From Lineus longissimus (lineage: Eukaryota; Nemertea; Pilidiophora; Heteronemertea; Lineidae), in NCBI RefSeq assembly GCF_910592395.1, contig NC_088308.1, forward strand, positions 20,537,501 to 20,601,500: a stretch of 64,000 bases of DNA, written 5' to 3'. The translations under genes were made by a program, and so were the position numbers. Positions within the stretch are counted from its first letter, which is position 1, and each line of letters starts with the position of its first letter. Below, piece after piece: positions 1-12,800 of this stretch. The notes under the pieces were generated by a model. That model searched no databases. It saw only the letters and a list, made by a program, of their open reading frames with translations, and had not been told where the DNA came from.

Positions 1-3000
1 TCTTATAATCGTTTTTTTGGGGCGATCGGCATGGGTGGTTGTTATGGGACCCCATGGCAATCAACCCCAATTTAATGCACGGGAGAATTATGACTACATG
101 TATCAATAGCGCAAAAATGAAGATTTCCGCGCCAATACTATCTCAATTTATTAAGAAAATAAAGTTACACATTTGTTATCTTATCAAATTTTTAAAAAGA
201 TAACATTTCAAATCAAATGTACCAAACCCAGATGTGTAATATGGCGATTGTTAGTAATGGCCGGGAAAACCCGAACGCCGAAAAGTTGGTGGATGGTATC
301 ACAAGCAATGGGTAAGACCTAAATACGTTCAAGTTTCGGAAATGTTTTTGTAAAAATTGCCAAGTCACTATACTTAACCAGGAAGAAACAAAACGAACAA
401 TCCAAATTCATTCGTATATAAGTGACGCAATTATAAAAAAGGGAAAAAAATTGATCATTTCTGCTAATTTCATGACCAAGTAATTAAGAAAAATATCTAT
501 AAATAATTTTCGTCGAATTTTGGCTGAAACAGCTTTATAATGTTAGTTTCTTTTGAAGCTATTGTCATGTGATTCATCTCCAAGTGATCACGCGAACTTT
601 CCTGGTCTAAATTACTGCGCAATAACTTGGCATCGAACCGAGCTGAAGGAGAACATGTTCTTTGTGAAAGAGATATAGTGGAGGCTGTCAACAAAAGGTG
701 CATGCCCGCCAAAATTGCCGACCGGGTGCCAAGAAATCTGCGTCAATAGAGAAGGTCTAGGTCATTAAAGGAAATGTTTTAGATATTCTTGAGATATGTA
801 TTGTTCTTGAGGTATATATACACACCTTAAGATGTTTAATATTAGTACTTAATGATTTATTTCCGACACTGAAAAGAGTTGGAATATATAGGGCCCAAAC
901 CACTAACACCAGAGACAGCGGAGATGATGTATTTTAGCCCGCGGATACGATACTGAATGTAAAGGCCTGCTAACATTGGAGGAGATAAAGAAATTGAGCT
1001 ATGCAGGCCATGTGGCATGTCGAAAAATGAAGAATATAGAAATTTTTGGTCACTGTCATTTCGAATTTTGACCGATAGAATGGACATTCATGATGCGCAT
1101 GTTATTAAGGGATGTGGGTCATGTTTTGAATATTGTTTTGAAATCATGGATGCGTTGTTGATAAAAATAAGAGACGAAGGGAAAAGAGATCATAACACAT
1201 ATTTCATGATCAAAAATCATCTGGGTATTCAAGTCTTTTAGTTTCGTTCATTAAGAATTTGGGAAAGATGAAGACATCCAGTCGATCTTGAAAAGGAATC
1301 ATAATCTTCCTTTCTTCTCAGTTTTGAAAGGCGAACCAAAAATATATCGTTCGTACAGACGAAAAGAATGATTGGTGTGGCATATTTGCATTGTCTTCAT
1401 CTTGTGTTCGGATCACATGGGGCGTAAAGGCACATGGTTATGAGTCACTCCCGTACCGGTCTGTACGAGGCAAAGCAAAGCACAGGATCAGGATAGTGAA
1501 ACCGCATAGTAAAACGTTTCGGATCAATAACGTAAACGATAAGAGGAAATAGTCAATTCTTACCTCAGTTGTGGCCAAGCTGGGCTTTTATATCAATCCT
1601 AGATCCTGTTCCTAAAGAGTTCCACGAAAGACTACCGGGAAAATACAGGAAAGTTATCTTTACAACCATCAGTGGATCATTTTTGCCGATACTTGGACTT
1701 GGATCCGGTTAGTGGTTGGTAGTTCGTGGTATGCGCATGCACCACTCCTCACCGCCCACACACGCGCGGTTATGAATGGGCTCTTGACTAACAATCTTGG
1801 CACGTTTGAAAACGGCTAACTTCTGTGGCGCGAAAAACTTCTTGTGTCATATTGGGTTTTTTATTGCGAAAGAATGACTATGCAATTTAGCTGCTGTTGC
1901 AAGAGCCTGAGCGTGTCTTTATTAGATTAGGAAATTATTGCATTCATATTGCGTAGAAATAGTTATGAGTCATATATAAATTACGGAAAATTATATCAGG
2001 TATATACATGATGTGTAGTCGACTGCCATCTGCTCAGTTGTGTGAGTGGTTTCAGCAAGATTGCATATGTCGGTTTTATGAATCAATGGATGATAGCCAA
2101 TCAGATGAGCGGATTTAATGCGCATGCTTGAATACGATTTCCTGGAATTGAGTCAATGAACGCTCGATAGTATCGTACTACAAAGGCGCAATAATGAGGA
2201 AGGCACTTTATTATTGGCAACGAATGTATGTGACGCATGTGTTATTGGGTCAGATTTTCACCTGCTCTATTTCTGCTTGTTTCAATATGCAACAATGTGG
2301 CATTGAGCCAAGGAGTTTTTTTCGTCACGGCAAGGTGCCAAATATAACAAGCATGTATATGTATTAAAATACATATTTTATCATGCCAGACGTTATTGTA
2401 AAAAAACAGGTATTGAACATGCCAATGACACATCCACAGCAATTCTGTGCTCTGTGGTGAGTCTTGTCATTGATATTGACCAAATCATTTATAATAAAAA
2501 TTGAGTTAACCCTTGGCCGTACTCTATCCACATGCCCAGGCCGGCGGCAACGCGTTTCTTCCGCTTTGTCTAATAAGAATGTCCTGGTTGTACATGTATG
2601 TTGGCAATGTGGAAAAAGAAAGGAGCGATTTATCATTACACAATGCATCAAACCATCAACATTCCAACAAATTATGCAGGGACATCTGGTTGGTGCTGCG
2701 CCACATGTTTGATACATTCAAAACAGTATACAGATCCCAAACCGTCTGTCCAAACCTAAACGTCTTGGCGACTGACACCTTTTGATCGGACGTGATGACG
2801 TCATTTTCAGAGTAGCAAATCAAGTGTGGGAATAGTATTCTTGCTACAGAAGTATGAAAATGATAATTACCACCATCAGCAGTGTATAGGCCTAATGCTG
2901 CCACCACAGATCAGCATAAAAGATAGGGTGCGAGTTTTTGGTGATTTAGTAGTTCGTCTACCCGTGTTTGTGTGTAACATAGGTTAATCAATTTAATTTG

Positions 3001-6000
3001 CATAAAAAACTTATTTGCAACTACATGTAGGTGGTCGAACAGGTTGTATGATATTGATATAGAAATGGGGGATAAAAAACATAAAAAAGCATGCAGTCGC
3101 AATACCAATAGTGTAGGTAAAGAATTCGAATGCCGTGTTCAAACCCCACGGATATTTCGTTTTCTTTTTCGAGGATTAGTGTCAACTCAACAATGGTTTG
3201 GAATGTTCACCCCCACCATTCCAAGGATTCTGCACTCAACCGCTGTTTAATCATGACATTCATAAGCTAGGCGACATACGCGTGGGTTCATTTGACCCTC
3301 ATGATAAGGGACACTATTATGTAATTACAAATGGAGACGATTTCTGAAAAAATACCTGCATCTGTCTTCTTTTCATTGAGATTATTCTCTTAAGTGCGCT
3401 GTGACAATGTTACGAACAGGTGGGGCAGGTGAAAACGAAGGACACTAACTTGACGGAAAAAAACGACTGCACGGGCTTTGTACCACAGGGCAAATGCCTC
3501 TCCAGCTCAGCATTGGAGGTAAAATCTAGGTGACCGAATATTTCTTGAATTGGTCGTCAATCAAGTAACAAGGCCATGATACAGTCATGTAGGCTTACGT
3601 CGCGTTACTTTGTAGGCCTAGTGTACATGATTCCAAGAATTGGTAAAGACTTAGGAACTTAAGAAATATAAAAAATCGTTTTCGTCTTTTCAAAGAGTGG
3701 CCAAACAGATTTCACAGTCAGTGCCATAAAAACTACCACAGTAGTAAAACATCACTCTGAAATACATGTTCATGTATGTAGATGTATTTTTACTAATTAA
3801 GTGTGGAGAAAGACCTGAACGATGGGAGTTATCGTCCATAATCTAAGGCCGTCACCACGGCTACAGTTTTTACCACGAGTTGAAATTAAAGCATCCACTA
3901 ACCGTTCGAAAATGCATCAAATTGAGGTAATCGACATTGTATATGGTTACAAGTAACTTGGTGTCATAACGTCGTGGGCCCCGTTGCTCATCATTCGGCG
4001 TTAGCAGTAAAGCTGGCGTTCGTCTCTAATACCAGTTGCGCAACTGGGCTCGCCTTGTATAAGTACATGTATCAACATTGGAATAGGCGGAGAGTTCTGT
4101 TTGAACTGACTTGAGCTGTTTTCAATAATGTTGGTAAATTTGCATTATATCTTTCAACATGATGTCTATTGAGAAGCATGTCATGATGTATGTAGACTGC
4201 ATCTTAGGTGTCTCCAATCCAATATAAACAGAGCGCGTGGGCGGAGGCCTGCCAGTTTCGCACCACAAGAATGTAATCTGTGCCAAATAACGGCGTGTTA
4301 TTTTAGAAGTGTTTTGAAGACTTTTGAGGTACTTGAAGAATCCTTTGTTGGAGAACGTGACAGTCATTCCGATGTGATAGTGAGGACAATATACTCCGCA
4401 GAACTTTGGCTATACGAATATGAACTCATCCCGGGTAGCTTGCTGCAGCTTTTTTACAGCAGGTCCCGTTTACGCATTCGGTGTGGACAGAATATAAAGC
4501 ATTCCCACAACACCACAAAAACGTTCGATGAGAGTAAACACTCTGCAGCAAGCATATCAATTCCTCAGCAAGCCGAGCAACATCAACGTGTTTGAACCTT
4601 TTTTCAAATTGAAAAGTTTGTGTCGTGGAGATGACAAATTTTTAACATGATGATAGTAATACCACCAATGTCCGGTTTGTGAGCAAAACGAATTTTCTTA
4701 CCAACCGTTCCTATTTTTTTCCAACCGGGGATTTAAAAATGCTAAAAATCTCACTGGTTCTAGATCATACACTTTCGGACGTTGCCCCCTCGACGAATCG
4801 CGAGATCCGGTCGGCCACAAATATGGCTTCGATAACAACTGGGAGAGGAAGTTTCAGTCATGAAAAGCACATTACAAGCCTTCATTTAGATATCCGGAGC
4901 GAATTGAAGTCTTTATCTTGTAATTCAAGGTTGTTACACGTGATACCTGGCTGCAGTAATTAGCGGCGGTGGACTGGAGGATCGTGAAGGGGAACTTGCA
5001 CCGATTTGCCTTCATGATTACGAAGAAGATGCACCATGATCATCAGTAGAAGCGAAGGCCGCCAAATTTTTTTATCATCCTCTAAAACTGATTGCGTTCC
5101 CATTCGATTAGACGGCCGTTTGCTTACACTTTTTGATGCACACCGCAGTGACCCCTATTATTTGACCACGGCAAGAAATTGTTACATGCAGACAGATGAC
5201 GTCATGACATCACCTAACAGTAGGCGTACCGGCAGCAGCGAGTGATTGTCATATATTTTGTCAATTTTCTCACCAGAAGATACTACATGTACATACGAGT
5301 AAGGTACGTTCTTTCTTATTCCACGCAGATTCTCCATGGCTTATCGACAAACGGCCGGCCTTTAGTAGGCATAATTGCCTTCCGTTATTGACCAGGACCC
5401 GAGATGTATACAGGAACACCAGGGTCACCAATCCCACAGAACATCAACTGTAAAAGGACTCTGAGATGAAAACAATGTATCAGCTGCACACAATCACTTT
5501 TTCCAAAATGAGTCTTCGACGAGAAGTTTTGTTACTGTACGTAAATTAAGATGGCAGCACTATAATTTCGTGGTTGAGCACGTGTTGGGAATTATGTTAC
5601 TCCGGTATGACAGGGACACCACACCCAATTAGTGTAGTAGTGTTGATTATAAACACAGGCCGGGTTTTAAAGGTCTGTCTCCCGAGCTATAAATCAAAAA
5701 GCAATCTGTTATTTATTGAATAATGCATGAAGGAGTTGAGCTAGCTAAAGAAAAAGGGGGAACTAGCGCTTTCAAACTGGGCTCAATTCGCCGCCCTCCC
5801 TCTCTGTCTGGACGTATCAGAATCGAAGCGTCGAATTTACCTTGAAGCGGTTGCTAGCACAACTTGTCGCTTAAAGGCATAGTTTCATTGCCCACCTTAA
5901 CTTGCCTATTCAGAAGGCGTGTCATGTTGCCATGGACGCTAGCACACATCTTGATACGTTGCTCTTTTGTTGACTGCCCATTTATTTGCAATAAGTTTAA

Positions 6001-6773
6001 AAAACTATACCAATACCAAATCCAATCTTGTTATTCAATAAATTTAATCTCAATAAAAATTGTAATGATTTTTATCAGTTTCATTTGTTTTCATTACCAT
6101 TTGGGTAATATAAATCAAAGCTATGCAGTGCACTATTTTCTCATAGCGCGCATGGACAAATGATATATGTGAAGTGGTGTGACGTGGAAACTAGCAACGC
6201 CTGACATGCCTGACACAAACTTTCGGATTATGGCATTCTCTGGCTGATTTATCCCTATTTTTGTAAGTAACTTTTGAAACGTCTTTTTTTCGATTTGTAT
6301 CTAGGTTCAATATGGCTTTTGCTGTTAAGTTTTTTTACCTTTCTTCTGCACTAAATTGATATATATATATAGCTATCTGAGCATGCTTTAATAGGCCTAC
6401 TGCTCTGGGCACACCACTTTAACGACCTGCTGTGCGCTCTCTGCGCTAATGAACCCCTAAACCTGTCGTGGCCCTCATGTCCGGTACGGGGTGCGGGATT
6501 AATGTATGTGGCGCTTTAGTGTGTCCCCAACAGAACACAGTGTGTGTTATAAATAGATAAGGGGTTTCAACAGAAGTAGAGCCCTTAAGTTAAAAAACGG
6601 TGTCATCCCATTTCGCCAGTTTTCCACTTCGCCAGTTTCCCACTTCGCCATTTTCCCATTTCGCTATATTTTCTTTCATTTTTCTTGGCATTTAAAAGAG
6701 TATTTTGTAAACTGCAGGAGGTCCTCAGTCATGATAATCTAAATGGACTATCTCAACTTTTCCTCTTTTGCAG
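1..6773. other. 5' intergenic stretch, no supportable gene
   Basis: I find no exon with a plausible acceptor, donor and recognisable family sequence on either strand. The open frames here (up to about 117 codons, around 2.4-2.7 kb) overlap on both strands and show no domain, signal peptide or membrane pattern, so they look like chance. Untranslated 5' exons and the promoter of the exchanger gene may lie here, but I cannot place them. A short tandem repeat at the right end is listed separately. Confidence 0.6.
6611..6672. repeat. Short tandem repeat, about 16-17 bp unit, four copies
   Basis: Four diverging copies of a unit resembling tttcgccagttttccac follow each other, and the last is decayed to ttcgctatattttc. 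The array ends about 100 bp before the acceptor of the first coding exon of the exchanger gene. It is a local minisatellite; I see no evidence of function. Confidence 0.75.
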
Positions 6774-6801
6774 GTTTAAAGAGTGAGCGCAAACTGCCAA
6801 T

Positions 6802-9800
6802 ATGAATAATTGTGACATAATAGTGAGCAATTACTCTTGTAGCCATCTGGGGACTTTCTTGCCCTTGATCAATGAATACACGTGGGCCAAGGAGGTGCGT
6901 GCCGCTCTCTATCTACTTGGATTACTATGGTGCTTCTTCGGTGTGGCGATAGTCGCTGACGTCTTCATGTGTGCCATTGAAAAAATCACGAGTAAGACAA
7001 CGACACTTAAAATGGCATCGCCAGAATCTTCGTCAGGATTTGAGGAAATCGAGATTAAAGTATGGAATAACACTGTAGCAAATTTAACACTGATGGCACT
7101 AGGATCAAGTGCGCCGGAAATCTTGATGTCCATATTTGAAGTCATCATGAATGACTTCAAAGCGGGCGATTTAGGACCGGGTACAATTGTCGGTTCTGCT
7201 GCATTTAACTTGTTGGTTATAGTCGGGGTGTGTATAATCAGTATACCATCGCCAGAAATCCGCAGTATCAAACAAATCAAAGTATTCGGAGTCACCGCAT
7301 TCTTCTCTGTTTTTGCGTACGTTTGGTTGATCATCGTCTTGTTAGTCAGTTCTCCTGATTACGTCGAACTCTGGGAGGCTATCGTAACACTACTGTTCTT
7401 CCCAGTTCTGGTCATAATTGCGTACATGGTTGACAAGGACTACTGCGCCAAGAAGAAAGACGAGGAAGGCAGCATGATGATGACAGAAAAGAGACGTAAG
7501 TATAATTATCACCACATTGAAGTCGATTCAAAAGTTTGCTTTGTTTTCCTTCATTAAAGTCTTCTGGTTTTCTTTTCAGAAATGACCTCCTATATATTTG
7601 TTGCAAGATGACATGTGTTAAGTCCTGCAAATTTTACAACTTCAGAGGCAATCTTTCACATTCCAATCACATGCGGAGATCCATGATGACGTCATAACAC
7701 ATGCTGGGATATTTTAAACCAGATTAAAAAAAATATTGTCCCTTCATGTTCTTGACAATCGCATAGAAAATATGCTGTTGAACGCACTAATCTGTCAAGC
7801 AGAAAGAAGCTCACAATTATTTGATATTGGATTATAGTCCAGTCAATTTAACCTAAATTTTACAAAGACCACCAGCATGGTCTATTAGTGCAACAGTTAT
7901 AAAACCACTTGTATCTTTCTGAGCTTGGTCCACTTATGAACTTTTCTAAAAAGGTTTTTGGAGTGGAACATCTTTAATATCTTGGGTGACAACTTTGCTT
8001 AGGTGTGTGTATCCTTATGAATTATGTTATTATAAAACCGTTCAATTACCAGTAACCATTGAATTAGCGTAATGTGCAGCCTGACATGTATTATATGAAG
8101 TATATGCTGTTATGAGCACTGCACAAAAATGTAAATGGTGTGAAATGTACGTATTCATAATACTTCTGTGCCCAAAGCAGTTTGTCAAAGGATATTAATA
8201 ATCATACGGTATTGAAGAAATAAACCTATTTTAAGGAGCACAGGTACATGTACATGCACAAAGCTTTAAGTACACTGTTGATGAAGTCAGTATTTGTCTC
8301 TCAGTTCGGGTCGTAGACAGGTCATCACGCTTTCGTCTTGGGAAAACAAATGAGAAAACAACTCAGAATAAAAACTTGAAAACCAACACAAAATCAGAAC
8401 ACAGCGCGAAATCAGTTTTGGTACATCCGGTCACAATGACAACAGCAAAGACGTTGATGGGCTCGTTACCATGTTACCGTCATTATCGGATCAGAAATTA
8501 TTGTGCGGTTCTTCAGTTATTGATTTTTGAAAATTTTGCATTTTAAAAGTGAACTTCAGCTGTTACCATGGTTGCCAAATGCTTTTATATTATCTAAATT
8601 GATATACCATGGCCCGCAATATATACCCACCGGAAATTTTTGTGGTTGGTGAAAATGAGGGGAGAAATTTTAAAGTGTGTTGATAATGATTATGAAAATG
8701 TGTCTGTGGGTTAACCCAGTCATCCTTGGTCACAGGGATGACGGATTTTCTGCAGTGATCATGCAGATGGGTAATTTTTGTTGCATGCAATAATTATTGC
8801 AGGTTGCCTCACTAGTAGATATTGCCTGTTTCGAAGATGCTTTCAAAGCCAGCTTTCTCATTCCTTCCAGATTGCAGTCCTCTTTCTGTACAACACTGGG
8901 TATCTGACCAGAAGTTTACCATCCAGGGCCTGAAATGATAAGGACTGGTGCTTCCTGTGGCTTTTAGTCAAGCTTGCTTATTGCTTTCAGATTCCAACGA
9001 GGGATTGCAATCAATCTCTTCAGGAAAGGTTGCACCCATGAATGGGCCCACGGATGATCTAGTCATAGGGGCTGATCAAAATTATGGTACAGTAGTCTTA
9101 CTGTCACAGTGTGGAAAGAGTGTTACCACAAAGGTCTACGTGTTAGTTTTGTGCAGCTGTCAACATGAACTCTACCCCCCCTCCCTCCCTTGGTCAGCGG
9201 TTGACGCCGATTCGTCAATATTTCTATAACATACATGCAACAACAAATGTCGTGCCTTTCATTCCCATCAGAGCAGAAATTATTGAAATCATGGCCACCA
9301 CATTTTAAGGCCAAGGGTGGAATATGTGTCGAGTGTCTGTTCGGGGGGGGGGGGGGGAGGTAAATAGTTCTTGTTGACCGCTGCATTTTATAGTGGTTTT
9401 ACTTTGCTTGATAGGATAAAAGCAAAACAAATGATGTGGTTATATGACAAATAACCAATACATGAAAGGTTCTTCAAGATTTTTTGATATTTTTGTAATC
9501 CAGGGGTATCATGCAAAGGGGTTTGAATGTATTTTTTATCACTGAATATTGCGTATTTTAGTAAAAAACCTGAAAATGATGGATCAAAAACGATCAGATT
9601 CGTGAAAATAGAAGTTTGTAGTAGTTGTATTTTGTGGGTTTTTTGCTGTCTCATGCACTTTTTGTCACCTCCCATGTGTTACATACATTCAACACAGAAT
9701 CTACCCAGTCACGAACTGTTGAGTAAACACCATAATCTATCACACTTCAGTCTTCAGTTTAAGATGTTAGCAGACTTATGGTGCTTTATTCTAATTGTTA

Positions 9801-12800
9801 GGTTAGATACATGTACACGTGTTGTAAAAATCAAACCTTTTTCCTAATAGTTTTTCATTGTTCCCCCTGACTCAGTGTTTCAGTGTTCCTCCTGACTGCC
9901 ACTCGACATGCATTTCTATAAAATATTCAGTGTTCCTCCTAACTGTGGCTGATAAATCATAGAGTTGTTTCAATGCTCCTCCTGACTGAAGCTGAGCATT
10001 TCCATTGTGACCATCCAGACCAAAATGGGTAGTCGAGAACACTTTAGAGGACATAATTCCAAACTTGGACCATAAAACATTCCATCGGACCATAATCTTC
10101 GTGGTTAATGGGTTTTTCTATTAGAAAAAGTTAGCCCACCAGACCAAATATATCCTACCACCGGACCATTTTAGTTAACTATAGCCCCAACAAATCTGAA
10201 TTTAGCACCTGATCAAAAGAAATTTTAGTGGAGAACTTTGCCTCCCTCCCTAACGATTGGTGAGGTCCTACTATGGAATGGATATTCCTGTGTGTGATCG
10301 ACCACAACGCCTTGTAATCGACTGTACAAGTGTATATCGATGTTCTCACGGGGACATTTCACAAAGTGTGGTTGATCAATAAGCTTTTTAAAAGCCCTAT
10401 ACTAGCCGTTTGTTAAATATTGTAAATTTGTATTTGAATATGGACTGAACAAAATTAAATGACAACATTGCCGTTGTTTAGAAAGATCCATTTTTTAGCA
10501 AATTTGCATTCATGATATTGATAAATTGCATTACGATACGGCAGTGTGTGTGTTCACTACATTTCTGTTTTCCTGAGCCACCAGTGAACATTACCCGTTT
10601 AATACATGGGTCTCCATAATATAATCCTGTCACCAATACAATATTGACTATTGCCAACAATAGAAATAACTGAGGTGATTAGTCTATATTTATGCATTAT
10701 GATAGACTTGTAGTTGGGATACATGTAATCTTTGATAACTTCGTGTATGGAATTCATTTATGTTAGACATTCATTGAAATATTTCATTGTAGCATTTTAC
10801 TCCATGTGGCGAGCAAGGTCTCTGGGTTGATTTTTAGGACAAATTTATTGATTTGGCTTTTCATTGCTTTGCTCCTAAAATCAGTAAGTCTTCATGTTGG
10901 CCCCAAAGTGATATGCCTACACAAACTTTCAACTTTCCATCACTGATGGCCAGTCTCTTTAAAAGTCAACATAATAAACGTGACATTTTCTCAGGATTTT
11001 GCAATCAATGGACGACTATGGCTGCCGCTACACGTTGCTAGTTGCCACAAGGGTAGGCATGGTTTTGTCAAGTGATGTAAGCAAAAAGACGAATTCGATT
11101 GCAACTGTGGCTGTAATCCTGAGCTGTGTCACTCATCGGATATTGGCGACCTTTGTAAATTGTACATCAAAGATCAGTCTTTGACAGCTGACAAAAGCTC
11201 TCTCTCTTGCCAGTTGCAGGATTGAGATGGTTTTGACATTATTGACTTGTGTACTCATCTCCATGATCAATGTCACCTCTACCTAACAGTATCTCATATA
11301 CAACGCTAATTAGCCTGATCTTTGTTTTACAAGCATGACTGATTACCCATTGGTTTGATTTGTTTTGGGACAGCAATTATATCAAAATGATAATTGTGCT
11401 AATTGCCCCTTCAGATTGCAATACGCAACCAGTCTAGCTCTATGTCACAATGTCAGGGGAACAAGGGGCCATTTGGTGATGGTAATTAGGTTACAGATGT
11501 GACCACAATTGATAGTTTGGTCAGGTTATCAGGCCAGGCACTTTGGAGACAACATCAGACAGGTCCAGAGTGAGGCCATGATATTGTAAACCCCTATATT
11601 TTTGCGATCCTAATATTTTCACCGATTTTTGACTGGGGGAAACGTGAACAATGGACATGGAGATAGTGCCCTGAGATTGTCAAATGTAACATACTGTGAC
11701 GTTGTTGCTGTGAATACGTATCAACCGTATTTGGTAACTAACCAAGTTTATGTATGCTATTGTTTGTTGACTTCAAAGTTGATGGCGTTATTGGCAGTTA
11801 CAGGGAGAAAGTAGGCATAAATAATGATATATTTCTACTTGCTCTACATGTTCGTCATGACACTAATTACCTGCTCTATTATTTACACTCTTCATCAAGT
11901 CATTACAAATTGACTTTGTGAGTTTCCATGGGGTCCGCCTGTATAACAGGATTTTCTCATTTGCGTAAAAGTGGCATATACTGTGGAAAACAGTGTTCTT
12001 AGGTACAGACGAATGAAAGAATGAATATTTGATCAATCAATAATTTCATAATGTTTTATCAATCACGCTAAGCATTATGCCTAATGACCAGCGAGGCTCG
12101 AATGCTTGGTTGGCATGATGTAGTGGTCTTTCGCTTCGAATCATTTTACATTCTTTCCAGATGATACAAAAATGCATTATTCCTACCTCTCTTCAGAGTC
12201 CTGCAAAATGTTTTAAAGAACCCTTTTTGTCACTGCTCCTTCAGTGTTTCTTTATTTCGTATCTTACAGCCGGTGCAAGTGGCACTATTGGTCTGTCCGG
12301 TGGTAAGGTCGATGCCGATACCATCAGATTGATCCTGAAGAGCATCGGAAAACATCCGGACCTCTCTGAAGAAGATGCAGCCAAACTTGCAGCAGCCATC
12401 GCGAGTGAGCATGAGTCCCACAGCCGCCTCTGGTACAGGATTCAAGCCACGAGGAGCATCACTGGCTCGAATAAGCTCACACCAGCATTGAACGAATTAT
12501 TGACAGAGGTAAAAAGAGCGCTGTTTTGAAGTTAACTTCATCATCCTCATCATCATCAAGGCATGATGAGCAGGCTCTCCTGCATGGGTCTTTGCCTGAA
12601 AAACATTTTGGGTTCACAGGGAGTCGATCTCAGATCTCTTGAACTGAAATCCAACACGCTATATACCACTAAGCCATAAGGAATATCGCAAACCTCATAA
12701 AATGTTTGCTCTGTTGCTACATATAACTCTATAGTACCCTTGTTGACAAGAAGCGAGGAAAAGTTTTTGGAAACAACGTTCCTAACCATCATACCTTTAA

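Noticed and set aside
2364-2785. Frames of 82-117 codons on both strands
   Set aside because: Mutually overlapping, with no splice borders or domain pattern.
3085-3165. Possible tRNA or SINE from the phrase gtgttcaaaccccac (B-box-like)
   Set aside because: No A-box-like motif at the right distance and no acceptor-stem pairing visible.
6909-7334. 141-codon minus-strand frame opposite the first exchanger exon
   Set aside because: Antisense shadow of a conserved coding exon.
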